Below are positions 45,990 to 55,201 of a stretch of 64,000 nucleotides of DNA, piece by piece (position 1 is the first letter of the stretch; every line of letters starts with the position of its first letter). The position numbers and the translations under genes are program-made. The DNA lies in assembly GCA_951802425.1 (NCBI GenBank), contig OX637801.1:248001-312000 (forward strand). Reading direction: 5' to 3'. The stretch comes from Clavaria fumosa. Lineage: Eukaryota > Basidiomycota > Agaricomycetes > Agaricales > Clavariaceae. Under the pieces are notes generated by a model that saw nothing but the letters and a program-made list of their open reading frames with translations, was not told the DNA's origin and did not search any database.

Positions 45990-46680
45990 TAACCCAACCC
46001 ACATGCAATCAGTCAGACATTGAGCAATCACCACATCGGTGATGACTGCCCCAAGTACAATGAACCACGGGCCCACAGTCACTATGAGGAACGAAGGACA
46101 ACAGGTGGCATTTTGAATGTTGTCGAACTAAAGATGAATCATGAGTGGGGAACGTGGAAGGAACAATGTACAAAATAACCTTTGACTGAGCCCAAGTATG
46201 GGCGAATGATAAGATGACTTGCTTCAATGGGTCTGAACTGCCATCTCCTGTCTCATTTTTGTTTTCCTGAAAAAAGTCGCGGCAAGTCCTAGAGCTATGG
46301 AGAATTCCACGATGCCATCGGGACATGTCTTGTCATTGTTTACAACTGCTTGTATGTGGACGCCAAGGAGATCGGAGAGAAGAGGGTTCAACTCAGCACC
46401 ACATTTTTCTTCGGTAGGGTAAATCGCGGATGTTGCTTTCATATATTGTGTAGTTTGGCGAATGATGTCATCAGGAATGTCTTCTCCTTTTCTAATGTCG
46501 TCCAAGAAGTGTCCAAAGGCTGGATGGAACGATTGAACTGGAGGCGCGACGCTTGTCCTTGGCCATCCCACCTTGTAGCGGCCATCATAAATGGAGAAAG
46601 CAATTTGGGACTTCGCATACATAGATGATTTGGCAGAATGGGAGGGGGACGGCACTTTCAAGAAACCTGAGATAACATTC
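45990..46680 (-). pseudogene. Kinase-associated fungal protein, N-terminal fragment
   Basis: Minus strand: SVAPPVQSFHPAFGHFLDDI, IPDDIIRQTTQYMKATSAIY and CPDGIVEFSIALGLAATFF, then in another frame NKNETGDGSSDPLKQVILSF and AHTWAQSK. The DGIVEFS ... KNETGDGSSDP order is like the region that precedes the kinase domain in many basidiomycete kinase-like proteins. The frame change near 46270 has an acceptor-like TTTTTTCAG but no obvious donor, so it is either a short intron or a frameshift. No kinase core follows, so it is probably a remnant. Confidence 0.4.
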
Positions 46681-46689
46681 TCAAGACCT

Positions 46690-47004
46690 ATTAGACGCTA
46701 GATTTGAGGATGGCCAGAGAGAGATAAGAAAAAGGGTGCGAACGCTTGTCCAATGCAATGACCTGATCTCTCCTTTCCTCTTCTTGTTTCTCGTTAGCAG
46801 CGCGATTCCCTGAGGTGGAAGGACAAGGGTCAATATCCACATGCAAATGGTAAACATGGTAATGCGTAGATTTCGGGCAGGTGATGATGATATGCACAGA
46901 ATATAAGCTAATTGTGCTCACTGGTGGGTAGCTTCATGATGACATGGAGATGCTTCATGTCGCGGCGACATCACGTGATCCTCAAAGGTCGCGAACACAT
47001 GACC
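46690..47004. other. Spacer upstream of gypsy LTR
   Basis: No supported gene. Contains CACGTGATC motifs close to the LTR start. Confidence 0.3.
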
Positions 47005-47585
47005 TGTCACATGATCAGTAAGTCACGAGAACTCACGTGACCACCACCGACAGTACGGCCCAAATGTGTGATGGCACATCAAGCAGGATGCCATCACCCT
47101 GTCAACGGGCTGACGCCTGACATCGCCCATCAAGCGACTATCCCTAACGCGACCTTGTTCTTTCCTGCGCCCCGCCTTTACCGCTATCCCGTCCCCTTGG
47201 CATCCCCATCTCCTTCCCACAATGACTTCTTGTTCCCCTGGCGCCCTTATACCGCTATCCCATTCCCCCACCGACCGATGCTTCCCTTCTTGGGACCATG
47301 ACGACCTCACGATTGTTGCCCGGATACTTTCATTTCCTCCCTACTGTCACTTCCGTTGCATGTCTTCCCTTACTACCTTGTACTGATATTGTTCCTGTGG
47401 TCTTGGACTCCAGTATATATACGAGTGGACACTTAGCATGTATTCCTTAGACTTTGATATTCTTCAGAAATCGCCTCTTTCTACCTCCTCGTTGAGCCTC
47501 TACGTCAGCTATCCACGTGACCTTCGCGACCTTGTCACGACCTCACCGCGACCTTTGAGCTCCAGATTTAGGATCGACCGCAACA
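47005..47585 (+). repeat. Probable 5' LTR of an interrupted Ty3/gypsy element
   Basis: Starts TGTCACATGATCAGTAAGTC and probably ends GACCGCAACA. A TATATATA box lies near 47414. The bases just after the end (AATATCAAAGTCTC) look like a tRNA primer-binding site. Its partner LTR is outside the window, so borders are inferred. Confidence 0.45.
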
Positions 47586-47714
47586 TAATATCAAAGTCTC
47601 AACCCCATCCCTCATCCCAACTCGACGTCCGCGACATCCCAACATCGACGACCGACTCAAACCAAACCTGCCCGGCCCTCCTAACATACCTGGAAAGCCG
47701 CGACCCTCACTATT
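47586..47714 (+). mobile_element. 5' internal part of the interrupted Ty3/gypsy element
   Basis: GC-balanced DNA with an open plus frame (YLESRDPHY at its end). It breaks off exactly where the AT-rich 14.7-kb element begins and continues at 62394. Confidence 0.5.
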
Positions 47715-48434
47715 GGAGGTTGTTTGAACTTAAGTCAAATCTGTACAGACAATCTGACTTTGAATATACTTTGATGAACAATATATTTAAAGCCTGTAGC
47801 ACACCTCTGAGCCTATAAATCAGCCAAAGAAATACATTATTATTGCAACCATAACCTGAGCTTGAATTGACCTTTGGTATCCAGAACATGATTGCAGTCT
47901 GTACAATGTTTTGCATATTAATTCTGTTGCATTGTCTGCCACAGCATACTACAATTCTGATGAACACATGACAGATTCTACCAGATAAGATGTTGGTGCA
48001 AATGACAGAGAGTCACAGTGCTGGCAGCTGAGAACTGAATTGTAGCTGATGAACCTAATTGTAGTTGTTCCTACTTGATGACTACAGCTGACTAGATGAT
48101 AATGGGACTTTTAAAGGGAATACAACATGGTAGATTGAGAACACTTGCCTCCAGGTCGTAACCAACATTGATTTTGAGAGCCCTTGTTGACTGTTCACAT
48201 GCTGGCATCCCTCCACCCAGGCATTGTATAAGAAACACATATTGTTTTGGCAGTGTTCATTCATCACCTAACTGTGCTCAGTTTATATGTGATGTTCATC
48301 TTGACCTAATCTCTACATTTAATAAATAGATAAATCTATAGTGGATGAGCATGTTTTTAAAAAATTTAAAAAATTATAGTTGAAATGGCGAACCATTCTG
48401 GATAGCAACATATTGCCAATTCTGGTTAACCTCC
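47715..48434 (+). repeat. Left 720-bp direct terminal repeat
   Basis: Starts GGAGGTTGTTTGAACTTAAG and ends GGTTAACCTCC. The first and last 7 bases are inverted copies (GGAGGTT/AACCTCC). Differs from the right copy only at 47997 (T here, C at 61956) by eye. Short open frames inside (up to 85 codons on minus) lack protein character. Confidence 0.97.
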
Positions 48435-48592
48435 TACTGAGCACATGATAAAAAATGTACTTTGGGTAGTAATACAGTGTCATGTTCTAAATAACCTCCT
48501 TATCCAGCCCATGTAAAAAATGTACTTTGGGTACTAATATCCAAGTTATAATGGTAGTAATACAGTGTCATATTCTAACTCAGCTCCTGCTC
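48435..48592. repeat. Subterminal repeat pair inside the left end
   Basis: AAAAAATGTACTTTGGGTA occurs at about 48450 and 48516. GTAATACAGTGTCAT occurs at about 48468 and 48554. AACCTCC also recurs near 48493. Candidate transposase-binding sites or transposase-gene 3' elements. Confidence 0.6.
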
Positions 48593-48594
48593 CT

Positions 48595-49962
48595 TCATAG
48601 CTGCTCACTATTTATCTTGTCCCAATAATCATCAATGCATTCAGTGTCATTGAATTTATCAATGGTTTCCCATGAGGTATCAGGATACCCTTTCCATTTT
48701 ACTAGAAATTCTGTCTGTCTCCCTTTTTTTCTGTGCTCTAGTATCTCTTCGACCTCATACTCATTACCTTCATTCATTCTTTGATCTTCAACTACATCTA
48801 AGTCAAGCAGTTTTCTTTGACATGATGATATGTCACTAGCATATTGCATTTGATCTTTTAGACTTGGGCTCTCAATAACTATCTCTACATTATCATCACA
48901 GTAATTAAACTCTGCCTGTGTCCAGTGTGAGTGGTGAGGTTGTGTCTGAATTTTTCCAAACTCAGTAAATTTTTTTATGTTTAGCAGCAGTGATGCAAAT
49001 TTCAACTGTAGATTAAAGCTCTCACTGTCACATATTCTGATAACTGCCTGATTGTTGAACCTCTCAAATGTTGATCCCAGTTCACCAAATACACTCTCAA
49101 TCCTAGATCTGTAGCTACCAAACAACTTGTTAAACTTTGTCTCATCATTTGTAAGATTTATTCCTTTAGCTTTTCTGATGGGGTGGCAAAAGTTTCCAAG
49201 ATTCAAATCAGAGTTTTCAACTAGCTTGTTCAACTGTTGTGTATATCCACCATCAAGACCAACACAATCAAGTGCATGGATGTGCTTTTCTAGTTTCATC
49301 TTTATCAGCATCACCCCATCAGTGTTTTCAGCACATGGTGCAGACCTAGACATAAACAAAATCATACTGTTGTTGTCAGTACATACCTGTGTGCGCAATC
49401 CAGACTTCTTGAATTTATAAGAATACATTTTTTCTGCTTCTACTCCAGTTTGATTTACTCTTGTGTCATGGCCATCAAGTAAAAGGGTAACATGTTTGAA
49501 CATAGATGGATTTTGTTGTGCTAACAGAATTCTTATTTGTATGGTGGAGAACATAGATGCTAAATATGATGAGAGTTTCTTATCAAGAGTTTGAGACTGC
49601 TTTATGTAGAAGCATCTGTAAATGTCATAGAAGCTGCTCCTGGGAAGAAACCTGCCCATCTGTTCCATAGAACAATTTTTTACAAGTTGGTATAAGATCA
49701 ACAACCCTTTTTCACAGTTGCGATATGGACCTGGATAATCTTGAATAGCAAACAGGACTGTGAGGAAGAAAAATATTGGGATGTAACCAAGTTGCTGTAG
49801 TACTGTGTCTTTGACATGCTCTATGTCATTTACAGTTTTCATCTCAGTACGATGGAATTTAGATTTAGGAACTTGGGGCCATGGTTCAAAAAGAAATGCC
49901 CACTGATCCTGCATAAGTTTGTTGTATTCTTGAAGAAGAGACTTGCTGATGCTCTGAGTCAT
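48595..49962 (-). CDS. DDE transposase (IS5/Harbinger-like) with C-terminal chromodomain
   Basis: 455 residues, ATG at 49962 (MTQSISKSLLQEYNKLMQDQ). Catalytic acidic residues are visible: D163 in LLLDGHDTRV, D237 in VGLDGGYTQQ and E289 in RSRIESVFGEL. The spacing and the R..IE..FGEL signature fit the DDE_Tnp_4 family. A helix-rich N-terminal region (about 40-140) probably binds DNA. Residues 401-450 form a chromodomain (EYEVEEILEHRKKGRQTEFL, VKWKGYPDTSWE) with aromatic-cage positions (Tyr402, Trp423, Tyr426 region). Family knowledge: chromodomains read methylated H3K9 and steer some gypsy integrases to heterochromatin. Here the same targeting by a DNA transposase is inferred. Intact frame with no internal stop. 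Confidence 0.85.
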   Translation of the reverse strand: MTQSISKSLLQEYNKLMQDQWAFLFEPWPQVPKSKFHRTEMKTVNDIEHVKDTVLQQLGYIPIFFFLTVLFAIQDYPGPYRNCEKGLLILYQLVKNCSMEQMGRFLPRSSFYDIYRCFYIKQSQTLDKKLSSYLASMFSTIQIRILLAQQNPSMFKHVTLLLDGHDTRVNQTGVEAEKMYSYKFKKSGLRTQVCTDNNSMILFMSRSAPCAENTDGVMLIKMKLEKHIHALDCVGLDGGYTQQLNKLVENSDLNLGNFCHPIRKAKGINLTNDETKFNKLFGSYRSRIESVFGELGSTFERFNNQAVIRICDSESFNLQLKFASLLLNIKKFTEFGKIQTQPHHSHWTQAEFNYCDDNVEIVIESPSLKDQMQYASDISSCQRKLLDLDVVEDQRMNEGNEYEVEEILEHRKKGRQTEFLVKWKGYPDTSWETIDKFNDTECIDDYWDKINSEQL

Positions 49963-50057
49963 GACATCTATTCTAGAGATATACTTACCAAAATAATCGA
50001 TTTATTAGATGGGTGATATACATACCCCTACTGCAATGATATATTGTGATGGTATAT

Positions 50058-50590
50058 AAGGATTATGTACATTTGAGATGTACATACCCTACTGTGGTGA
50101 TGATATTCAAGGATTATGTACATTTGAGATGTACATACCCTACTGTGGTGATGATATTTAAGGATTATGTACATTTGAGATGTACATACCCTACTGTGGT
50201 GATGATATTTAAGGATTATGTACATTTGAGATGTACATACCCTACTGTGGTGATGATATTTAAGGATTATGTACATTTGAGATGTACATACCCTACTGTG
50301 GTGATGATATTTAAGGATTATGTACATTTGAGATGTACATACCCTACTGTGGTGATGATATTTAAGGATTATGTACATTTGAGACATACATTCCCTTATT
50401 ATGATGATGATATATAAGGATTAAGGATATTTGAGACATACATACCCCCTACTGTGATGATATACTGTGATGATATTAATGATATTTGAGACATACATAC
50501 CCCTACTGCAATGATATATTGTGATGGTATATAAGGATTATGTACATTTGAGACATACATACCCTTACTGTGATGATATATTTTGATGAT
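50058..50590. repeat. 51-bp iteron array with internal dyads, candidate replication origin
   Basis: Seven units of exactly 51 bp start at 50058, 50109, 50160, 50211, 50262, 50313 and 50364, then continue in degenerate form to about 50590. Each unit contains TATGTACAT-TTGAG-ATGTACATA, a 9-bp inverted repeat with a 5-nt loop. The length is a multiple of 3, so both strands show repetitive open frames; these are not genes. It lies between the transposase start and the helicase stop, so it could also act as the transposase promoter. Confidence 0.85.
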
Positions 50591-50601
50591 TATACTTATT
50601 A

Positions 50602-52923
50602 TTAACCATTGAACAACTCATTATTCAAGGTGCATTCCAACTGTTTAATGACAGTTCTAGGGGGTGAATTTAGGGGATGTAGTTCTAGGGGTGAATTTGT
50701 ATTATTTCTAACTGGTATTTTTCCTAGTCTAGAGAAAATCACTGGCTTTGTATTGTCTGATGGCACTGCCTCATTCTCATCTAAAAGAGTGAATAATCCC
50801 CCCACTTTACTCTGGGTGATAGTATACATAGCTGGTCCCTTTCTTCTAGACTTGAGTACCTTTATGCCATATGATTTTTGTAGTATAGAATTAATAAATG
50901 TTAAACTTCTTTTCAGGAACTGTCCTCTATCCTTTTCTACTTTAAGAGTCTCCACATTAACCTTCCTCACCTCATATTCATAGATAATCATATCCATATA
51001 CTTTTCAAGTGCTGGTAACATATTACGAATATTTGATTCTAACACATCATCTAGGACACTATTTTTGTCCTGAATACATTGAAATCCACATCCAGACAAC
51101 ATACCTACTGCTAGTCTATGTTTTTGATAGGGATATGATTTTCTTTCATTCAACAAGCCCCATGCTTCTTTTCTATCTAGATCTGCATTAGAGTTATTCA
51201 TCGTACTATCATACATCATAAGCTCATCTTTTCTACATATTTCTAGAGATTCTATAAGGGTCCTCCCTTGTGTGACCATTTTCAGGTTATCATAGACATC
51301 CTTGGCTTCTTTCTTGGAATAGTTCTTGACAAAGATAGGAGTGATGTCTGGACAATCAGCATTTATTATCCCAACCCCCTCACCTGGAGAAGGTAGCTTC
51401 ATGTTGGTATACTTATTATGAAGTTGGTGTTTCTTGAGGGCATTCCTATTTTCTATAGATACATCTTCTTCATTACCTAGTTGCTCACTAATGGTAGCAG
51501 CCTCACCTGGAGACAGATCTGGTGCATTAGACACTGCTTCACAGTGAGCATCTTCTATATCTTTTTTAATGGACTTATAGGTATTAGAGTGCTCCTTAGA
51601 AATATCAGCATTAGATGTAGGTAATAAATTAATAGTAGCACCAGTGTATTTGACCTGATCAACAAATCTATACATAAAGGAATTCTTTGACAGATTCTTA
51701 ATACACTCTGTCTCCAGCCACAGATGGAAATAATCAGACTTATAAAACTGTATGTTACCATCTAATGTATGTTCAAACTGGAGGGCAGGATCAGTGATCT
51801 CTTGGTAAAGGCCACTACGTTTATCATGAAGAATATTAGAGATGTCTTCAGTGGTAATAGGAAGGTCATGACAGGAATTAAATAGTTGGAAACAGATGAA
51901 GTGTTCCTTGGTACCAATATTACGAACACGGCCCAGCATCTGTCTACATGTCTCAACATCACATGAGCCATCATTAAAACAAGCATACAATGCATCAAAG
52001 TGCTCCAGTTCAAAGCTTACACCAGCAGAAACAGTAGGGGTATATATTAGGACATCTAGATCACTCCAGTAGTGATCTACATGGCTGAAGTGTTCTCTCT
52101 TTACAGATGGGAGAGTCTCACTACTATACAATCTAACTTGTTTCCCTTCAAATGACTCATTTATCATCTCCTCTATAATTTTCCCATCCTTAATAGAATT
52201 CACTGGTACTACTATTTTTTGTCCATTACCTACAGCATTTAGCATATGCCCCATCCAGTCACCCTTATTAGTAGTAAAGTGGAACTTATCATCTTTAGCA
52301 TGAGAATATTTATTCCAATGCAAGTGAATGGGAGGAGAAGGTCTCATTCTTTGTACAGTGTTGTATGTACGATCTCCTAGATTAGCATCCATACACACAA
52401 CATGCTTAGCAGTATTCATCATCCATTTGAAAGATGCAAATGATGAAGATAAATGCTTATGGAGACCACTACTGAACTGAGAAAGGACTGATTCTGACTC
52501 ATCTACTATAAGTAAATCTATAGGTTTAGTTGTAGAGATGCGATGTAGGGACTCTACTTGTACAATGGCACATGGATGTCTAGCATCAATCTCACCTTTA
52601 ATATCTTTATATGATACAAATTCAGGGAACACTGCCTGCAGTGAGTGGCTGAATGTCTGTCGAAAGGTAACAAATCTTATAACCTTACCATTACCTGAGA
52701 AATGTCTATCAATATAATTTCTAAGTTCTCTTGTTTTTCCCATTCCCATCTGGGCCCTGACCAGCAGCGTTTCTGATAATTTATAGTTCTTCATAGAGGA
52801 CTTATTATATTCTTTGATGTTGCTGATACCAAAATTAGAAGATGAGTCTACATTTTCACTAGAGTCAACAGCATTATTATTAAGGTCATTGATATGGCTA
52901 GTCAAACATTCTTGCATTGTCAT
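50602..52923 (-). CDS. Origin-binding-protein-like SF2 helicase
   Basis: 773 residues from ATG 52923. Motifs: Walker A AQMGMGKT (57-64), Ia-like VTFRQTFSHSL, Walker B DESE (141-144) in IDLLIVDESESVL, CMDANLGDRTYNT (about 178-190), motif V YTPTVSAGVSF (294-304) and motif VI QMLGRVRN (328-335). This set fits helicases of the herpes origin-binding-protein type (Herpes_ori_bp) also found in large DNA viruses and some fungal and protist elements. The C-terminal half (400-773) is unassigned. The last residues CTLNNELFNG also end the SSB-like protein at 55826-56440. The frame extends upstream of this ATG without a stop to the TAA that ends the primase, so it may once have been one primase-helicase protein. 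Likely role: origin unwinding. Confidence 0.8.
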   Translation of the reverse strand: MTMQECLTSHINDLNNNAVDSSENVDSSSNFGISNIKEYNKSSMKNYKLSETLLVRAQMGMGKTRELRNYIDRHFSGNGKVIRFVTFRQTFSHSLQAVFPEFVSYKDIKGEIDARHPCAIVQVESLHRISTTKPIDLLIVDESESVLSQFSSGLHKHLSSSFASFKWMMNTAKHVVCMDANLGDRTYNTVQRMRPSPPIHLHWNKYSHAKDDKFHFTTNKGDWMGHMLNAVGNGQKIVVPVNSIKDGKIIEEMINESFEGKQVRLYSSETLPSVKREHFSHVDHYWSDLDVLIYTPTVSAGVSFELEHFDALYACFNDGSCDVETCRQMLGRVRNIGTKEHFICFQLFNSCHDLPITTEDISNILHDKRSGLYQEITDPALQFEHTLDGNIQFYKSDYFHLWLETECIKNLSKNSFMYRFVDQVKYTGATINLLPTSNADISKEHSNTYKSIKKDIEDAHCEAVSNAPDLSPGEAATISEQLGNEEDVSIENRNALKKHQLHNKYTNMKLPSPGEGVGIINADCPDITPIFVKNYSKKEAKDVYDNLKMVTQGRTLIESLEICRKDELMMYDSTMNNSNADLDRKEAWGLLNERKSYPYQKHRLAVGMLSGCGFQCIQDKNSVLDDVLESNIRNMLPALEKYMDMIIYEYEVRKVNVETLKVEKDRGQFLKRSLTFINSILQKSYGIKVLKSRRKGPAMYTITQSKVGGLFTLLDENEAVPSDNTKPVIFSRLGKIPVRNNTNSPLELHPLNSPPRTVIKQLECTLNNELFNG

Positions 52924-52998
52924 CTTGGTATCATGGTGAACAACATTACCTTCACCATCAAGGTAACCTAGCCATTTGCTACCTTTATGATGTCTGCA

Positions 52999-54063
52999 TT
53001 ATTCATAAATAGCCCACTCATGATCTTTTTTAGATAACACCAAATATAGAGTATTATCCTTATGGTGAGTCTCATTACATAGAGAACAGTGTGTAGGATA
53101 TGACCTATCAAAGTTGATAAATATTACATCTTTCTCAGAGATGGTGTCTCTATATGTGAAGCCATTAGAAATCTGTAGCTTTTCAGCAAGGGAAATGGCA
53201 CCTCTAACTAGATCATTGTTAGGAGATTGTCTGTGAGATTCTCCATCACCAGTAGTACTATTATTAGTAACAACAGTTGTATTTGTCCTAAAGAAATTAT
53301 TTGTTAGTTTTTCAGCAAGAGCTCCACTAGACTCTCCTCCATCTCTAGTAGTGTGATTATTAGTAACAACAGTTGTATTTGTCCTAAAGAAATTATTTGT
53401 ATTTGCAGTAACTAGGAGATGGTTCTGATCCTCAATTTTAGTCAGTGTTCCTAATTGCTTAGAAAGAGGAGAGAGAATGAATGGCCTGTTTTCACCTTTT
53501 TTAGAAGATCCATACATTCTAAAATTTTGAGTAGATTTGTTTATATCATCTACATACTTGGATATACTTTCAGGAAGATGATGAACTAATAAAACATGGA
53601 AATTTTTTGCTTCTTTATTGTCATGGAAAGCATACTGGGGAAGGTGGATGTGGAATGACCATTTCCACATTCCCTTTGAAAGGCCACTAGACTCCAACAC
53701 TATGACATCATCAATGGTACATTCGTATTGGCCATGGATGGTATCTTTAATACCATTGATGATCTGTTTCAGGATATCAACAACTTCATCCCTATCATCA
53801 CTGGATTTATCCTTGATATCAATATCAAATTTTGGGTATTGTTGTAGGTGTCCAAATATCACCTCTTCAAGGAATTTCTGGTCCTGAGCTAGAGAATTAT
53901 AATATTCCCAGAACTGGTCCCTTGATTGGAAGAGCACAAACCCTCCATTCTGCGCATCTCTCACAACCACCATATCACTGGTTATTTCATGTAATTTATA
54001 TTTGGCTTCCAGTGCATTACCACTATGGTTGTTGCTAACATGTAAAGTCCTAAAATGTTCCAT
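52999..54063 (-). CDS. Archaeo-eukaryotic primase (AEP), stops inside its zinc ribbon
   Basis: ATG chosen at 54063 (MEHFRTLHVSNNHSGNALEA); further upstream the frame has only a non-ATG codon before a stop. 354 residues. AEP motifs: KFDIDIK (78-84, metal-binding Asp80 and Asp82), WSFHIHLP (135-142, the SxH block) and NFRMYGSSKKG (180-190). A duplicated Thr/Asn-rich linker (NNFFRTNTTVVTNN twice, about 53268-53405) follows. At the end, HCSLCNETHH starts a zinc ribbon, but TAA at 52999-53001 stops the frame. The same frame then reads CRHHKG, the expected next Cys/His ligands, and continues 25 codons to the helicase ATG. Role: synthesis of primers, as in herpes-type and large-DNA-virus primases. 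The stop may be a mutation or a regulated readthrough site. Confidence 0.75.
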   Translation of the reverse strand: MEHFRTLHVSNNHSGNALEAKYKLHEITSDMVVVRDAQNGGFVLFQSRDQFWEYYNSLAQDQKFLEEVIFGHLQQYPKFDIDIKDKSSDDRDEVVDILKQIINGIKDTIHGQYECTIDDVIVLESSGLSKGMWKWSFHIHLPQYAFHDNKEAKNFHVLLVHHLPESISKYVDDINKSTQNFRMYGSSKKGENRPFILSPLSKQLGTLTKIEDQNHLLVTANTNNFFRTNTTVVTNNHTTRDGGESSGALAEKLTNNFFRTNTTVVTNNSTTGDGESHRQSPNNDLVRGAISLAEKLQISNGFTYRDTISEKDVIFINFDRSYPTHCSLCNETHHKDNTLYLVLSKKDHEWAIYE

Positions 54064-54180
54064 AGTAATGTTGTGCTGGGGGGTTGGTTGCTCAGCTTGA
54101 TTACTTTGCTTGGGAACCAAGTAGATTAATCAATTTATTTAATTACATGGTTTACATATTAAGATCTATTTTAAAATAAC

Positions 54181-54513
54181 TTATACTAGATCTATTTCTA
54201 GTATTTCACTTATTTGTTCAAGATCAGTACTGGTTTTGTTCATAATAGCTTCTTGTTTAGCTACTTTTTCTTCTAATATGGTTAATTTACATAACAACAC
54301 ATCTATAAGATCAGGAGATATATCATTGGATGAAGGTTCTTCTTTCTTTATTTTCCATTGTTTCTTTTTTCTTCTCCATTCAGAATTATAAGCTATTCGA
54401 CATTTTTTACATTTGCTATCTTTAGTAACACTACCATGTTTATCATCCCTCTTCTTAGTAATATAAAATTCATCATCTTCTTTGGATTCTTTACAATATG
54501 AACAGGTTCTCAT
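54181..54513 (-). CDS. Zinc-ribbon/coiled-coil protein A (110 aa)
   Basis: ATG 54513 (MRTCSYCKESKEDDEFYITK). Cysteines C4, C7, C35 and C38 form a C-x2-C...C-x2-C zinc site followed by a very basic helix (EWRRKKKQWKIKKEE). A predicted coiled coil runs to the end (DVLLCKLTILEEKVAKQEAI). The layout is shared with 57709-58026 and 58177-58695. Similar zinc-finger modules occur in phage and large-virus proteins, often fused to endonuclease domains, but none is present here. Likely a DNA- or RNA-binding regulator; function inferred only from shape. Confidence 0.6.
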   Translation of the reverse strand: MRTCSYCKESKEDDEFYITKKRDDKHGSVTKDSKCKKCRIAYNSEWRRKKKQWKIKKEEPSSNDISPDLIDVLLCKLTILEEKVAKQEAIMNKTSTDLEQISEILEIDLV

Positions 54514-54598
54514 TGTATTACTCTAGTTTATAGAGGTTAATGTTTATTCATGTCAGTTTCATACATTCATTATTATGGCAGGTGAGGGTGAATGAATT

Positions 54599-54913
54599 TT
54601 ACAAGTTATAGAAGAAGAGTTCAGAACATAATACAGGTACTGTAAAATTGTACATCCCTGGTCTTCTCATGATGAAGATATGAGTGGGGAGCTGGGGGTG
54701 CTCATGATAAAGATGAAAGAAAATCTTCTCTGGTCCTACATGAGCCACTGGACCAAAAGTGGCTGGGACAACATGTCCATCTATCCACACTCCTATCATT
54801 GTCCAGGGGACAATAGGGTCAATGGGGTGTATGGTGATCCCCCAGGAGAGAGTAGGGAGGTCCTGCCCCAGGAGGGAGGCCTGATCCATGTTGACAATGG
54901 TGAAAAAGAACAT
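54599..54913 (-). CDS. Unknown small protein (104 aa)
   Basis: ATG 54913 (MFFFTIVNMDQASLLGQDLP), with a second possible start at Met9. Beta-rich composition (IPTL-like turns, WTMIGVWIDGHVVPATFGPV, KIFFHLYHEHPQLPTHIFIM). No cysteine-rich or catalytic motif. GC content is a little higher than its neighbours. Not recognised. Divergent from the 55202 gene across a 288-bp spacer that looks like a two-way promoter. Confidence 0.45.
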   Translation of the reverse strand: MFFFTIVNMDQASLLGQDLPTLSWGITIHPIDPIVPWTMIGVWIDGHVVPATFGPVAHVGPEKIFFHLYHEHPQLPTHIFIMRRPGMYNFTVPVLCSELFFYNL

Positions 54914-55201
54914 TCTGGTTGGAATAGTATATTAGAATATCTCTAACAGTGTAAAACAAAAACAAACTGGTGTTTTAGATGGTCTGAGTGGGTGATAGAG
55001 TGTAGTGGTAGTGGTAGAAAGTACTAGTGGTGGTAGAAAGTAAATGTGTTCTGGGGTGTGGCACAGGTGTGGCAAAGGTGCATCCATTGTTGTCATGTGA
55101 TGATCACGTGATACTCTAAATAATGTTGATGTAGTCGTTCGCTCTCTCATTCTTCTTCAATCTCATTCTAACTACCATCCTCTCTCAACAACACTACACT
55201 C
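54914..55201. promoter_or_regulatory. Probable bidirectional promoter in the centre of the element
   Basis: Lies between divergent frames. Contains palindromic GATCACGTGATAC (about 55100), an AT-rich CTCTAAATAATG (about 55113), and a CT-rich tract (TCTCTCATTCTTCTTCAATC, 55143-55162) shortly before the ATG at 55202. These are common features of fungal promoters. Confidence 0.4.

Noticed and set aside
47715..48434. Two independent insertions of a 720-bp MITE
   Set aside because: The inner flanks do not pair with the outer ones (TAC at 48435 on the left, CAA at 61671-61673 on the right), while the outermost ATT bases match.
50028..50417. Repetitive 119- and 123-residue proteins on both strands
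   Set aside because: Produced by a repeat unit divisible by three; both strands open at once; no other coding evidence.
50058..50590. CRISPR-like array
   Set aside because: The units are contiguous 51-bp tandem copies without variable spacers, the DNA is eukaryotic, and no cas genes are present. Minisatellite or iteron fits.
52999..53045. A 47-nt intron removing the stop between primase and helicase
   Set aside because: GTGTTA...TGCAG borders exist, but removal shifts the frame and gives an early stop; the unspliced frame continues correctly.
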